Assembly (NCBI GenBank): GCA_043381765.1
Contig: JBHJMP010000835.1
Coordinates: forward strand, 1-60,177
DNA from: Collodictyon triciliatum
Taxonomy: Eukaryota > CRuMs
Direction of reading: 5' to 3'
DNA: 60,177 bases
Under the pieces are notes generated by a model. That model was not told the DNA's origin. It did no database searches and saw only the letters and a list, made by a program, of their open reading frames with translations. Of this stretch, positions 25,036 through 37,900 are shown in pieces (position 1 is the first letter of the stretch; every line of letters begins with the position of its first letter). The position numbers were made by a program, and so were the translations under genes.

Positions 25036-25107
25036 TGCCGTCTCTCGGAATCGAACCGAGGTTATCACGGCCACAACGTGAAGTACTAACCACTATACTA
25101 AGACGGC
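25036..25107 (-). tRNA. tRNA-His (GTG)
   Basis: On the minus strand a full cloverleaf can be drawn: acceptor GCCGTCT/AGACGGC, D arm with AGTGGTTAGTA, anticodon stem TCACG/CGTGA around loop TTGTGGC (anticodon GTG), and T arm CTCGG..TTCGATTCCGAG. The discriminator is A, without encoded CCA. There is no intron. The base before position 1 is not G, so the G-1 identity base of tRNA-His would be added after transcription, as usual in eukaryotes. T-runs after the 3' end (TTTTTTTATT on the minus strand) fit Pol III termination. Confidence 0.95.
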
Positions 25108-25279
25108 TTCTCGATGTCACAAGAAATTTAAATATATAAAGATTTTAATAACATGGTTTTTATCTGGTTTTTGTCGGCGCTAATTTGTCTGGTTTGCACA
25201 CAAGCACAATCTTTAAAGCTGGCATATAATTCATTTATCCCACAAATTAACTCGATTAATGCACACGCCTGGATGTGAT

Positions 25280-28200
25280 ATCAATGCACAGGAAAGGGCG
25301 GCTCAGTCTTCATATGCAAACTCTGAACCGAGGTGCACAAAACATATATCATCTTCGCTTCCCTCATTCCCGTTTGTATCAGAGTCACCAAGGGCGCAGT
25401 ACTTTTTGGTATTCTTTGCTGATATCTAATTTAAAAAATAGCCTCATTTATCATTCTGTAACATATAGAAAAAAACGTGAAATGTGAAAACAAACCGCTT
25501 TGTATTCTGTTTCGATTTTCTTCAAGTAATCCCACAAAAGTCTATCGAATGTATTCTTGCGTAGGATGGGTTTCAAGAGCTCAAATAGTCTCAATTTTCT
25601 GCAGTCGTTCAACAGACTCACCTGTGTAAGTTCTGTGGTCTTTGTGTCAATGGCTTGCGCAATCTCGTCAATATGCTATATGAAATCAGTGGTGTTGGAC
25701 AACTATCAATCAAAACTTAATGGAGTTCGGAAATTATTAAATACCCTGTCACCTCATGAAAACAAGGATTATACCATGATTATGAAAAGGTGGTGCGTAG
25801 CTTTTACCTGACATCTAGTAAACATACTTTGACATTCACTCGTATCTGAATGAAAAGATAACAATTATTTAACTCTTGTGCATGTTGGAGGGCAGCTGAA
25901 AAGAAAAAAGAGAGCATGAAAAAATTATTTTTTTCTCATCTCTCTCATATGAATATTTTTTTTTGACTTTGCTTTCACGCCTTATGATAGCTTTATTTGT
26001 ATCATAGTTGTAAATTCGACGATGCGATTTTTCTTGAGATAATGTACATATTTAACATGGCCTGAAATTCATAATGCCTCTAATTTGGGGGTTTGTCCAG
26101 CGTTTATACCTTTTACCTCTCTGTCGCAAATTAGACGAGTGTTTCGTAAGACCAGAGAACTTGGCTTGGACTCAGTCAGCAAGCCTTCCTCCTGTGAGTC
26201 ATGCACGGAATCCTGGTATATTAACGGTTGTTATGATAAAAAGACAACAACCAATAGGACTCTGCTCTATATAGTGGAGGGGCAATAATGCAAGATTCTC
26301 ATGTAAAAAGACCCAGAAGTACCAGATTATCATTTGAAGAAGATTCTACTACTAGGCAATTTTCTACTATACAAGGGATGCATTTTTCCTGCTAGTATAA
26401 TATTTTCAATTAAAATGGCGTAAAAATAAGGCTCCAACTACCTATCATACTCAGAGCTACGTGAATTGAATATGCACATGAGTGTTTATATGCAATTGAG
26501 ATTGTAGATGTGAAGCGTAAGTGAAAGTGTAAGTAAGTGTAAGTGTAAGTGTAAGTGTAAGTGTAAGTGTAAGTGTAAGTGTAAGTGTAAGTGTAAGTGT
26601 AAGTGTAAGTGTAAGTGTAAGTGTAAGTGTAAGTGTAAGTGAAAGTGTAATTCTAACTTGTTGCGGCTGAAGTACATCAAGGTCAGATTTTGACAAGAAG
26701 TTAAAATATCCATTTATTTCGTCCCAGAACGCCAAACTTGTATTCGCCTCAGTATGATTTCTATGGTATAAATTAGAAAATGGTGCCTTTTTTGTTTTCA
26801 AATCTTCATAACTATTTCATGAGTTTTTATCATACTTTAACTAGAAGTGTCTATAGGTTTACTGTTATCAATCATGAAATAATAATAAATTGATTTTGGA
26901 AAATTCCTTTGAATCGAATAAAGGAGGGGAAAAATTAATTTTGGAGAATACGAATTCAATCGACAGACTCATGCTTTTGTGCCGCTCTCTCGATGTGCTC
27001 TTCTCTCTATAATCAAGAAACCAATTTTTTCTCATCACATCCCAATATTGAAAATAGCATCACTTCTTTTCCAGAAAAATGTAAAAATGTATATGTTTAA
27101 GATTAAAAAATCAGGTAAATCGTAATAAATTGGAAACAGTTATTCTCTTACGCAATGTATTTGAGCGACACATAACTTTGCATCATTACACTTTCCAGAA
27201 TCCTTTTTACATAATTCATGGTTGTAAACACTCCTGATGCAACAAAGCAAACATTTCAAAATGTAATTTAATAACTTTGACGGAGTAAAAACTCGTTAAT
27301 GAATTTTTAAATCCTTGCTCTCATACTGTACTTTAATGTCCAAGCACATGTTAATTATTTTACATATATGAAGCAGTCTTCTGTCTGTATAACTTTAAAC
27401 ACTATTAATTATAAAAAAAAAGTACTCTTCCCCGGTAACATCGGCGCATGAAGCTGCTAAGATGTCTATAGACCTAACGTGCGATTCGAATGAATCAACC
27501 CCTATGAAAATGATACTTCCATTAACGGACATTTACTTCGAAAAATAATTCATAAATTCTAAAAGAGTCTTTATTACATCTTTAGGTGATAAAAAAATAA
27601 GGATATTTCCTATTTCTTTCTTTTTTATCGTAATAATGTAATGTGCATACTTTAATGCAATCACTTGTCGCATTCGTCTCATTCTATATATTTGAAATAG
27701 TAAAAATTACAAGAAATAAAAACCTGATTCAAAGTCCGTTTTGATATTGTCTGTAGTAATTTTATCCTACATTTTCGGATTTTGGATGAGTTTTCGTTTT
27801 TAAAATCATCATGACAGAAAACAAAGTTAAATTATTGTGATTATGATTTGCTGAATATTGTCTCTGTTATGATAAACAAGTATGTTTCTATTTGGTGTGT
27901 TTGACATATCTCTTAGTATGGTTTCTGCTATTACGTGAAGAGATGTGGCGATTCCTGATAAAGAGATGTGTTCTGAGGCACTTCTTGCACTTTCCAGACA
28001 GGTAATTTCATTTGATTGTCTCGATGAAATGGCACTTGGTATTACATGGGAAACGGAGGCAACAAGGCCAACAATATTTTCAGTATTGGTTCCGTGCTTT
28101 TTCAAGTATTTCTTAGGCATTTTTGTCCAAGTTCCCTGGCTGCGTATGCCCCCCTGTATTTTTAAATACTCTACTGAATTTTTTGGAAATAAACGATACA

Positions 28201-29521
28201 ATATTTCGTGATATCAATATTATTGTCACTTACATATCTATACATTTTCTACTAAATTGTATATGTATTGCTCTGTCAAAGTGTATGATTTAAATAATAT
28301 TCCATGATTGATATTTGAAAAGGCATTACACGTTTTTTTGTATTTGGAGAATTTTCTGTTAGCAAATTTGTTTCTGTGAAGTTGAGACCTATTTCGTCCA
28401 CCAGGACAACCATGCCATCGTCTTTTTCATCCTTCATATCCTTGATATAAAATCCCTTATCGCGTTAATCATGGGCAAAACTGCGACACAAGTAGAAACA
28501 ACTAGCCATAATAGTTATATTCAGAGAGAAACAAACCACGAGATTTATATTTAAGCTTCTGGGTTCATGAACTGCATGCACGACATCTGTGATGGCGCCA
28601 TAAACTTTAAGAGAGTGGAAATAGTCTTTGACAAAACATGTAAAGAAAAATTCATCAGACCATTCAAAGACAAAAATATTAAAATAAATTATTCTAGTCA
28701 AATGATTCTAGTCAGATTAATCGTAGAAAGTAATCGTAGAAAGTAATCGTAATAGTAATCGTAATAGTAATCGTAATAGTAATCGTAATCGTAATAGTAA
28801 TAGTAATCGTAATCGTAATAGTAATAGTAATAGTAATCGTAATAGTAATCGTAATAGTAATCGTAATAGAAATAGAAATAGATATAGATATAGAAATAGA
28901 AATAGAAATAGAAATAATAACAATAACAATAATAATAATAACTATAATCGAATTTTATGGTCTAAAAACTCTATGTAATATTTTTAAAAAAAACTTATTG
29001 TTAAGATAATATACCTTGGCTCAGATCGACTTTGCCATTATATATAACCATGTGTCGACTTTTATGCGCGCATGATAATATTCCATAATTTCAAAACAAA
29101 GATGGTAAGACTACTAGCAAAACTTAGAAAACTGCATTCGTTGTCATCTAATTTACTTATCCTTATCCAAATTGAGATTAAGTAAAACCTTGCTTGGTGT
29201 TTGCCCTCTGCGTCTGCCAAGCGAGGGAACAAAGGACATATAAAAGCGGCATAATAATCAGAATGTCCGTGATAAAATATGATCGATTATTTCCCCAAAT
29301 GAAATGCTCGTGATGCGTAGAGTTTGAGTTTGGATTATATATGCATTAGCAATTGAACGAGTCCTTTATATCTCCCAAGGTAAATGAAGAATCCACTTAC
29401 GCCGAGGCAGGTTGCGAAGAGAGGCAGCAACCGGATCCACCTTTCTTGCCCTCTGACGAATTCTGGATCCCATGAGCGGCTCTGCTTTGTCTGCACCAGC
29501 TTCTCTTTGATCCTTTGACAT
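25280..29521 (-). CDS. Unrecognised multi-exon gene (or two genes), approximate extent
   Basis: Several minus-strand stretches look coding and are bounded by AG and GT. They are 29521-29404 (MSKDQREAGADKAEPLMG, donor GTAAGT), about 28690-28520 (KDYFHSLKVYGAITDVVHAV), 28470-28385 (KDEKDDGMVVLVDEIGLNF), 28190-27850 (KMPKKYLKKHGTNTENIVG), 27525-27420 (IIFIGVDSFESHVRSIDILA), 27240-27145 (NYVKRILESVMMQS), 27015-26970, 26760-26665 (LAFWDEINGYFNFLSKSD), 25680-25490 (LRLFELLKPILRKNTFDRLL) and a possible acidic tail near 25420-25310. I could not chain them by phase throughout and recognise no domain. The middle part is helix-rich. The boundaries are guesses; the existence of minus-strand coding sequence here is more secure than the single-gene model. 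Confidence 0.4.
26525..26650. repeat. (GTAAGT/GTAAGTGTAAGT)n hexamer repeat
   Basis: About 20 near-perfect 6-nt units, probably in an intron of the minus-strand gene. On the + strand each unit equals a strong 5' splice-site consensus. Confidence 0.95.
26906..26929 (+). mobile_element. Copy 2 of the CTTTGAATCGAATAAAGG motif, with imperfect target duplication
   Basis: CCTTTGAATCGAATAAAGG plus an AGGGG tail. Flanks at 26887-26904 and 26932-26949 are 18-nt direct repeats with 16 matches (AAATTGATTTTGGAAAAT / AAATTAATTTTGGAGAAT), consistent with an older target-site duplication. The 5-nt ends CCTTT/AAAGG can pair around a 9-nt loop. Confidence 0.6.
28718..28940. repeat. (TAATCG/TAATAG/AAATAG)n hexamer array
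   Basis: About 35 hexamers with alternating variants that grade into AATAAC at the right end. It overlaps a likely intron of the minus-strand gene. Confidence 0.9.
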
Positions 29522-29921
29522 GCCTATGCTGCGGAAAAAAAAAAATAATGAAAAGATGATAGAAAACAAAAAACACTGTTTATCCCGCAGCCTTTCTGTG
29601 GTAAAAGCGTCACAAACACAATGTTTTTCCAACACGGAATCCTAATGCTAACCTACATTTACAGCCACAGAGGCCAACCAGAGCCGTGAATGTATGATGC
29701 GAGTCACATAATGTAATTCAATGTATATAGGGTACTATTTACAGTGACAAAAAGCACACTGGGCATATTTAAGTGCTACTTAATCGTATCTTTTATATTT
29801 TCCACATATAAGAAGGCTCCGTTTCTCTGCTTTGCTCACTTTCTTGTTTTCTGCCCGACAGATCGCTCGGATTGATCAGTCTTTGCCTCATCAGAGTTGT
29901 AATCGGGCAAAGCAGGAAGAA

Positions 29922-31082
29922 ATGCTTCTCGCCAAGCTCCTAAGCCCGGTTGGACCACGCGCCTTCCTCCAACCTTGTCTGTCCCAGAACACAAAAGGAC
30001 GCGTGCCCAACATCCTCACGCACCCCGCACAAACCGCACACAAGTCCTACAGCAACCGCACTGGTTTGGATTCCTCTCGCCCTTTTACTTCCGCTGCCTA
30101 CTTTTTCTTTCTCTTGCTTTCTCTCGTGCCACTCCTTCTCTCACTCCCCAAAACATAAAAACTCAGTCGCTTCCATGCGACAGACTCCACGTCGTCCCAA
30201 TAAACAGACTCTGTCTTTCCTCCAGGCCGCCCCGGATTCCCACCGCAGCCATCAAACCACTCTCGCTCAGAAGACAGTCGAAAGCCTGCCGCACAGACGC
30301 ACAGCCAAACTCGCAGCCACACCCGAGCCAGCAATGCCGCCCAGAGAGCAAAGCCGTTCCCCAAAGGATCCGCAGTCTATCGAAGCAGCGACTGGGTTGG
30401 CGATGACTCCGATTCCTTCGAAGCATTGAAGCCTGCCCCAGCGTCGATCAGATCGCACATCACAGATGCTGCAGACCATGAGGTAGAGGATATTCTGCTT
30501 GGTGAGGATCGAGGCCACGAGGCACAGAAAGCTATGGAGAGTAGCAGAGAGGACGAGGACTTTTGGTATGAAGGGCCGGGGTTGCCGCAACGCAAAACAC
30601 ACTTCACTTTTCCGACTTTTGAGGACACGCTCCCAGACAAGCCCGCAGAGATGGCCGAGGGGAGCGAAATGGTTGCGGCCGACGATGAAGTGTGGGATAT
30701 TGTACTTGACGATGCGCCTGAAAAGCGGGCACACTCTGTGTAATAGCTTTAACTCTCTTACTTTCATCATGTAGAATGCATCTATTACATATCTATTACA
30801 TATGTATACTTTACGGCAGAGTGCTTTAATCGCTGCGGTGGTTGGGTGTGGTGTTGATGTGTTCTTCCTTGGGATGGCCATCATTTGAAGAATGTGTGGG
30901 ATATGTAAATTGATTTCTCTTTTGATAGGCCCTACAGGGAGAATACCCGCCGTGATGAAGAAGGAGCTGGGAACATCAAAGACTCATTGATTCCACCAGG
31001 ATTCGGCTCCCCAGCGCAATACACCGGCAGAAGAAAGCCTTCGGCCTCCACACAACCGCAGAACAAGAGCAAGAGAAAGTGA
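29922..31082 (+). CDS. Hypothetical acidic protein, Pro/Gln/Ser-rich
   Basis: Exons 29922-30063, 30226-30739 and 30938-31082 are phase-consistent and give 266 aa. Another in-frame ATG lies at 29832. Exon 1 encodes MLLAKLLSPVGPRAFLQ, a basic amphipathic stretch that might target mitochondria. Exon 2 is disordered (GRPGFPPQPSNHSRSED), then acidic (SDWVGDDSDSFEA; DEDFWYEGPG; DDEVWDIVLDDAPEKR). The last exon is basic and ends QPQNKSKRK. The repeated acidic motifs with Trp (DW, DFW, EVWD) may be binding peptides. The first donor (GTTTGG) is weak. I recognise no family. Confidence 0.6.
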
Positions 31083-31390
31083 GGCGTCCGTACCATAAAG
31101 GAGGCGCAGTACATAGAGTACCGTATTTACAGTACCAGTGTTCGTTGCGTCCATACCAAGCAAATCAGAGCGATCAATCTTATGTCATACACAACTTTGT
31201 TTTCGCGTTGCCGGACTTTGGCGCTGGGTTGACCAGGGCCAATTAATATCTGAGTTTAGGCGGAGGAGCAGCGTTTCTGAACTCACTTTCAGAGTGTCAT
31301 CTAAGAAAGAATCGTTGCACTCTTTCTTTTCAATCGCTGTACTTTTTTTTTTTACTTTTTTTTTTCAGCGTTTCTTGGTTCCAGCGCAGA

Positions 31391-34300
31391 ATGAGTGGGT
31401 ATAGAAAGCCTGGGACAAAGACGGTGGAGGAAGTGATCTCCAAGCGTTTGGTCAAGTCTCCCTTCCAGTCGAATCAAACAGCAGGTCTGTTCTGCAAAGA
31501 TTCGTCGCGGCTTTTCCAACGAGTCGCAGATTATTCACCCGCCTGTCCTTTTCAGACTGTCCCCTTTTTTCTTCTTTTTTCTTCTTTTTCTTCTTTTTCT
31601 TCTTTTTCTTCTTTTTTCTTCTTTTTCTTCTTTTTCTTCTTTTTCTTCTTTTTCTTCTTTTCTTCTTTTTCTTCTTTTTTTCTTCCTCCTCTATATTCCT
31701 TCATTTTTCAAGTATGCTCTCTTGGGTGACCGTCAAGCATCTTTAACCGAATGGTTCATCATGTATCTTAATGATTATGAATGGGTGAAAAGATTCTGTT
31801 CCGTGGAAGTCAAAGGCACGGGCAGCTTCCAAGACTAGACATTCTCGAACACAGGCAATATCAGCGGAAGATGAGGAAATCAACATGGTACTGATTTATG
31901 TTGATAATACATGTGATTTAGAGTCGCCTTCGAATTATTGAACCCTGTACTCCCAGAAAATTATCGATTAACTCATATACGGGATACATAATTTTTGATG
32001 AATGCATCACCCGGTTATACTCTATAAGCGCTCTCCAAGCATATTCAAAATCCTAATAAAAATCCACAATTTAACAGTGCGAATCTAGAAGATGCTCATT
32101 TACAATTGAAAAACATTACACAGCGATTATCTAAGCTAAGCCGAGCCGAGAGCGCCTCAGCCATTGCATATAATACATTTGGAGACACATATCAAAGCGC
32201 TATGGACGGAACGTCTGCATTCCATCACTCTGATAAACTAATTCGTGCAACTTCAGCCTCCGCAACACTCTCATCCAAAGCCCTGGTTCCATACCAACAA
32301 AACGCAACAAATCTAGAGTTTCTACCTGTAAAACATTCAATAAATTATCATTCATATCCTGATAATATGAGAAGATTCGTAATGTGCATTTACTAATAAT
32401 GCGTTTCAGAAATTGGTATTCATATTCATATTCATATCATTAACGACGCATGAGTTAATATTTAACTATATATTTTGTGTACATTTTGTCTTTTTTCAGC
32501 CAACACGAATAACCAATCGGCCTCAGAGGTGGCAGCATACTATAGGAAGTATCAACATGAAAGAAGTTAGTATAAACGTAATATTGATGTGAAATATTCT
32601 ATATTTTAGGAATCCTACATATTACTCAATATTACAATCCATATTATCAAAGAAATCGATATTTTGAAACGAAAAATATAAAATTCTATGTGACATGTGA
32701 TAAACGTGTACCAATATCACGATGTTAGATCGTTTAATTCACAAACAAATGACTTGAAACCAAAAAAAAAATATAGCTGAATTACCAACAAGAGCAACAA
32801 TTGAAGCAATTAAAATCGCAGTGTATAGAAATATCCAAGAGACTCAAAGGGTTTGTCAAAAAAAAGTGTTACAATAAGATGTCTACATGTGTCTCATTTT
32901 TATCATCATGGGAACCTGGTCTTTATCTATGAATGGGGAAAAAAAAAAGAGAGAGAGAAAGAAGAGCTAATTATGATTCTATTTCCTTTTTCTAGAATCG
33001 AAAAGCTTACCACTCAGATAAAAGACAGCAAAATGCAAGAACTTGTTCTACCTAAAAAAGTACAGCGTTCATTTCACGCAGTTGAGAGCAAGCTATATGC
33101 ACTTGGGCGCACTTTTTTAACAGGAGATGACAAGGTATCATTTGAAGAAAAAAAATCTCGCCAAAATTGCAGATCATCTCCTACTGAACATTGTTAATGG
33201 GAGGGTGTAAAGTTATGTATGAGGCATAGCCGAATATTCATCGTCATACAATACGATTCATTATTTCAGGCAAGAGATTCTGCTGCTACAAATATATCCC
33301 GATGCATTCGAGGATGGTTGGCAAGAAAGAAATATACGAGGGCCTTAATGTCGCTACACGAATGGAGAAACCAGGAAACTATATCATTCAGGTCATTCGT
33401 ACTGAATTGGGTCTCTAATCATGAATCGAAAAACAAGAAGGTATAGTTAATATAACATTATTTGCTGAATCAGGTTTATAATCATATACGTGCAACTCAA
33501 TTATAATTCAACAATTGCTATCATTTATTTGACTATTCTATTACTTTATCCAAGATTGAATGGGTTCGACACAGTCATTTCAAACGCCTTGCGAACATTG
33601 CGTTCATGGAATGGAAGGCCATCACCAAAGGAAACATAACGTCCAATTTGCAACTACATAAGAAGGAAGAGCAAATTCAAATTCGTCGGGTTTGTTTGTT
33701 GCTCATAAATTCTCCATATACAATTTTTTATGAAACCATTTCAATCCAACCCTGGTTTTCCATTTTCTTTGTTACTATATATACAATTTTTTATATGTAT
33801 GAATCGTCCAACTTTAAAACTATCACCAAACAAATCACGCAAAGATTATTTTCTATTACTTCTGTAGTGGAATAATTTGCTTAGAAAAATTATTCTAAGA
33901 TGGAGGGATGCCGCTTACGGACCCCATAGTAGAAAGAAAATCAGCCAAAGCTACAAGATACGTCACGACGAGTAATGACTAATATCGTTAATTTCATCAA
34001 CTGGAACTAATATCAATAAGTTTACACTTGGGTTGTTATATTGGAGTTCAAATCATTCGGTCAATTTACGTTTTTCTTCTTTTTGGTTCCATTAAAAATA
34101 TCTTTATTCCCTCGCTCTTGTGCACAACAAACATAACACGCATGTATTTAAATTTTCCAGAGCGTATCACCAAGTTGCATTGAGAAATTTGAGAGATGAT
34201 CCCGACCCCAAAGAAGTCCACAAGGTAGCCTTACATGGATGGAAGTATTTTAATGCAGATAAAAAGGACAAATGTCAGCTATAAATAAATGAATTAATTC

Positions 34301-34913
34301 ACATGCATATACATATCTTGAATAAATATTCAGATTACGAAGCCACACTTGACATCTGTAGTCAAACAACCAAGTATGGCATTCGTGTGCTTTCAACACC
34401 TTTAATTCATAAAATAGGAATTCAGACGAATCACTCTGGCATTCTTTACACAGTCGAAAACTAGGCGATATCTTATGAATTGGTACAAATTTGTGTTTAA
34501 TACTGTAAGTACAATCAATAAATTATGCATAATGCCGTTTAATTTGAAAAAAAAAAAAAACAAAAAAAAACAGACCCACTCGATTTTTTTCCTTCAAAAA
34601 TGAATGAAACTTTACTCTATACATGGAAGAAAAATCTTCTCTACATCTCAGCATAATGTCTGATAAAGATGTGTATAAATTGATTTTTATCTCCTCCGTT
34701 TAGGAAGAAAACCAAAAAATCATGTTGGAAAAGGCTTTGTCACATTATATGTCGAACCTTTCAAGGCGCTACTTTCGTCGGTGGAAACTATGGTAATTCC
34801 ATATGAACGTAACTGAGTGTAATTTTGATTTTATCTGCAACCTTCTTTGGTGGAATGTATGTGTAAGGTTTTTTTCTATCAAATCACACAACAGACTTTT
34901 TTTAACCTATGTC

Positions 34914-34945
<32 letters not shown>

Positions 34946-37900
34946 GGATTCGTGACATGCGAAACATTTTGAAGAGTCCACGCTCCATTTTACCGTCTGA
35001 ATTGCCCAATGCTATTCAAACAATTTTGTTGATTCAATATCCACCAATCATTTCAATTACTCAAAAGATGGCTAAGCGAATGATTGTGCTTTTTTTTTTA
35101 AAAAAAAAAAAGTCAAAAGACAAAAAAGATTTAATCGTATATATCAAATTAGCCCCGAACGTTTCAAAATTACTAATCCAAGCACAAGTCGCGAGTTGAA
35201 TCTCAATGAAGATCAAGATATTAGTATGCCAGACGAAAGAAGAACGAGGTAGAACCAACCAATTACATTTTTTCTATGATTTCTGGTCCAAAACGTAACA
35301 AAATATACCTTTTATATATATTTACAGGAGACGCAATAAAATAGCCACTATCTACCGTGAACACTGGGAATTGCAAAGGCGAATTTTCAAGTCATGGAGA
35401 AGAAGAGTGATTATACGAAATGAAGCGAATCGATTATTGAAGAAGAAGCGTAAGTCCTGCATTTATTTAATGCTCTGTTAATTTAATTTCGAATCACCAG
35501 ACATTTACGCAAACTTTAACCAATAGAAAACAACATCAGATCATCATGAAAGAAAATCTCACCTTAATCAAATCACATCGTAAGGTTTTATGTAAATATA
35601 TCACTAAACTCTACGTTTTGAATCTAGACTCGCAAATCAAATCAAAGATTATTGCGGAGTGGATTTTGGTTTGCAGACAGCAGCGAAAGGTCAAGTTGGG
35701 TGTCCTGCAGCATTGGGTCGGAGTTTCCTTGTCTCGCCTGGAGTTGGCGTTCAAGTGGGTCACCGTGCTTGGAATTTCGTGTCTTACATACAATCGTATA
35801 TAACAATATCAAAAACAAAAATAACAAAATAACAATGATAATTTATTGAATAATACTCATAATCATAACCATCGTAATAAAATGAAATAAAAAAGGAAGA
35901 AAAGACAAAGGGCAGTCACCTGAGAAAAAAATGATGCGAAACCTTTTTTTTTTTGTTTCGTTTGGTTAAATATTTCAAAATGTCTGATGAGGAATAAAAA
36001 TATTGAATCATAAGCACATCTTATTTTAATCTAGGGCATGGTATGTATGGTACGCACGGAAGCGAGCAGAGAGAACATCGAAGCGATTCCTGGTAGAGGC
36101 ATTTATTAGGCAAGTCTCTTTTATTATTCCAATTTTGTGAATTTTTTTTCATACACACGAAACGGTTTCTTTTTTTTTTTTTTTTAATCAGATTGTATTT
36201 GAGATATAGTAAATCTTTAATGACTGTGCTCGCTATAGTAAACTCTATAATCGCAAAATACCTGTCCTTGAAAGTTTGCACCTTTATTTACACTTCAACC
36301 CCCATCGCAGACGGAGAAGTCAGCGCCTGGTTTCATTGTGCTTCAAAGGATGGATTCGTGCTGTGCGGTTGTCTATTGCCGAACCAGCGTGGATTCAAGA
36401 CGAAATTCCTGATTTGCCAAGGGTGTGCAATACATACATGAGCTGTCCATTGATTTACACTAGCACATGATTTCCTCTGGCATTTACTTTTTTTTATCGG
36501 ATATTTTTTGCATATGGAAGAAATCCACTTTAAATGCAACCCAGTCTTTTAATGAGCTTTCATAAATACCGACAGAGGTATGAAGAACAACTATACACAA
36601 ACAGTTTGTTGAAAAAGAATGTGGAGAGTTACCGCAGACTTTTGGAAAATTTCGAAAATACTTTGAAAACCCAGGAAGACCATTTCAAAAAGAAAGAAGG
36701 ATTGATCAGTGAAAAGGATAATGACTTGCTCTCATCCAAAGTATGAATCAACCATCCATTTAATCCTAAACTATTTGATTGTGCAAGAAACATCAAGCAT
36801 CAGTTTTTTTTGAAAAGAAAGCAGACTTACCATTCTCCTCCATCAATTTAGTTTGCTTTACACAACGCGCAAATGGAAGTTCAAAGATTAAAAAAGATTA
36901 TGGAGAAATCACTCCTGAAATATGTCGCCCCTGTCAAAAGTATGGCTGTCTCTGAAACGCCAGTCGATTCAAAGCATGTCACACCCACACAAACACCGTC
37001 CATGAGGTCTCAAACGCTTTCCCAGCTCGGGCAAACGGCCTCTACGTAAGTCAAGAATAAATTAAAAGGAACCCCCCCCCCCATAATGATGTAGGAAGAA
37101 CTGATGATATGCTTTAACTACATTAAACGCAATCAGTAAAACATATATGCATTTTCTTGGCTATATCCTGGAATACGGCGTAGATAAATGCAGTTTCATT
37201 ATGATATAAAAGGTTCAACCTACATTTATTTTATCTTAGGTTGATGGTTCCAGCACAGCAGTTTGGGTTTAGCGCGTCTCCAGATACTGATTCATCGGTC
37301 AAAGAAGAATGTAATATTTTTTTTCCTTTTTTCCCTTTTCGTCTTAAATTATTTCTCTTCTCTTTTAAATCATTCATTCTGTTAAAGTTAAACGTCGAAG
37401 AATCGTATCAGTCAGCAGCAATGCTATAAATGTATATTTCACTGTTTTTTTGGTTTTTTTACATCCAAAAATGCCGAGTGATTGCTTAAGCCTCAAGTTT
37501 ATCGTATTTATTCATAGTTATTGAAGAGCCTCTGCAAGTCCCTACCGGACCACGAAGGGTTACAGGAAAAAACGCTCTCTGTATCATTCCCTCTGAGGCC
37601 AACAGTGAGCAAGAAGGCATCGTTTGGAGAGACACTTCAACAAGCCAAGAAGGTCCATATACCTTTCTGATTCTGAAATAATTTTTTTTTCGGTTAACTA
37701 TGTGTATCATTATTGCTACTTATCCTCCTATGTATTCCTATTTTTCTCTCTCTCTTTTGTTTTCTATACGAGAACCTCTCCTCTTCATCAATGTTTATGA
37801 AAACAACTTATCGAGACTCGAGTGTATAACGAGAATATCAATTACAGGCGAGGAAAAGCCCATGACTGATCCGAAACCCAAAAAGGCTGTAAAATCGCTA

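Noticed and set aside
26085-26288. Plus-strand open frame with several Cys (SSCESCTESWYINGC)
   Set aside because: Short, no splice context or relatives visible, and it overlaps a region with minus-strand exons on both sides; left as unproven.
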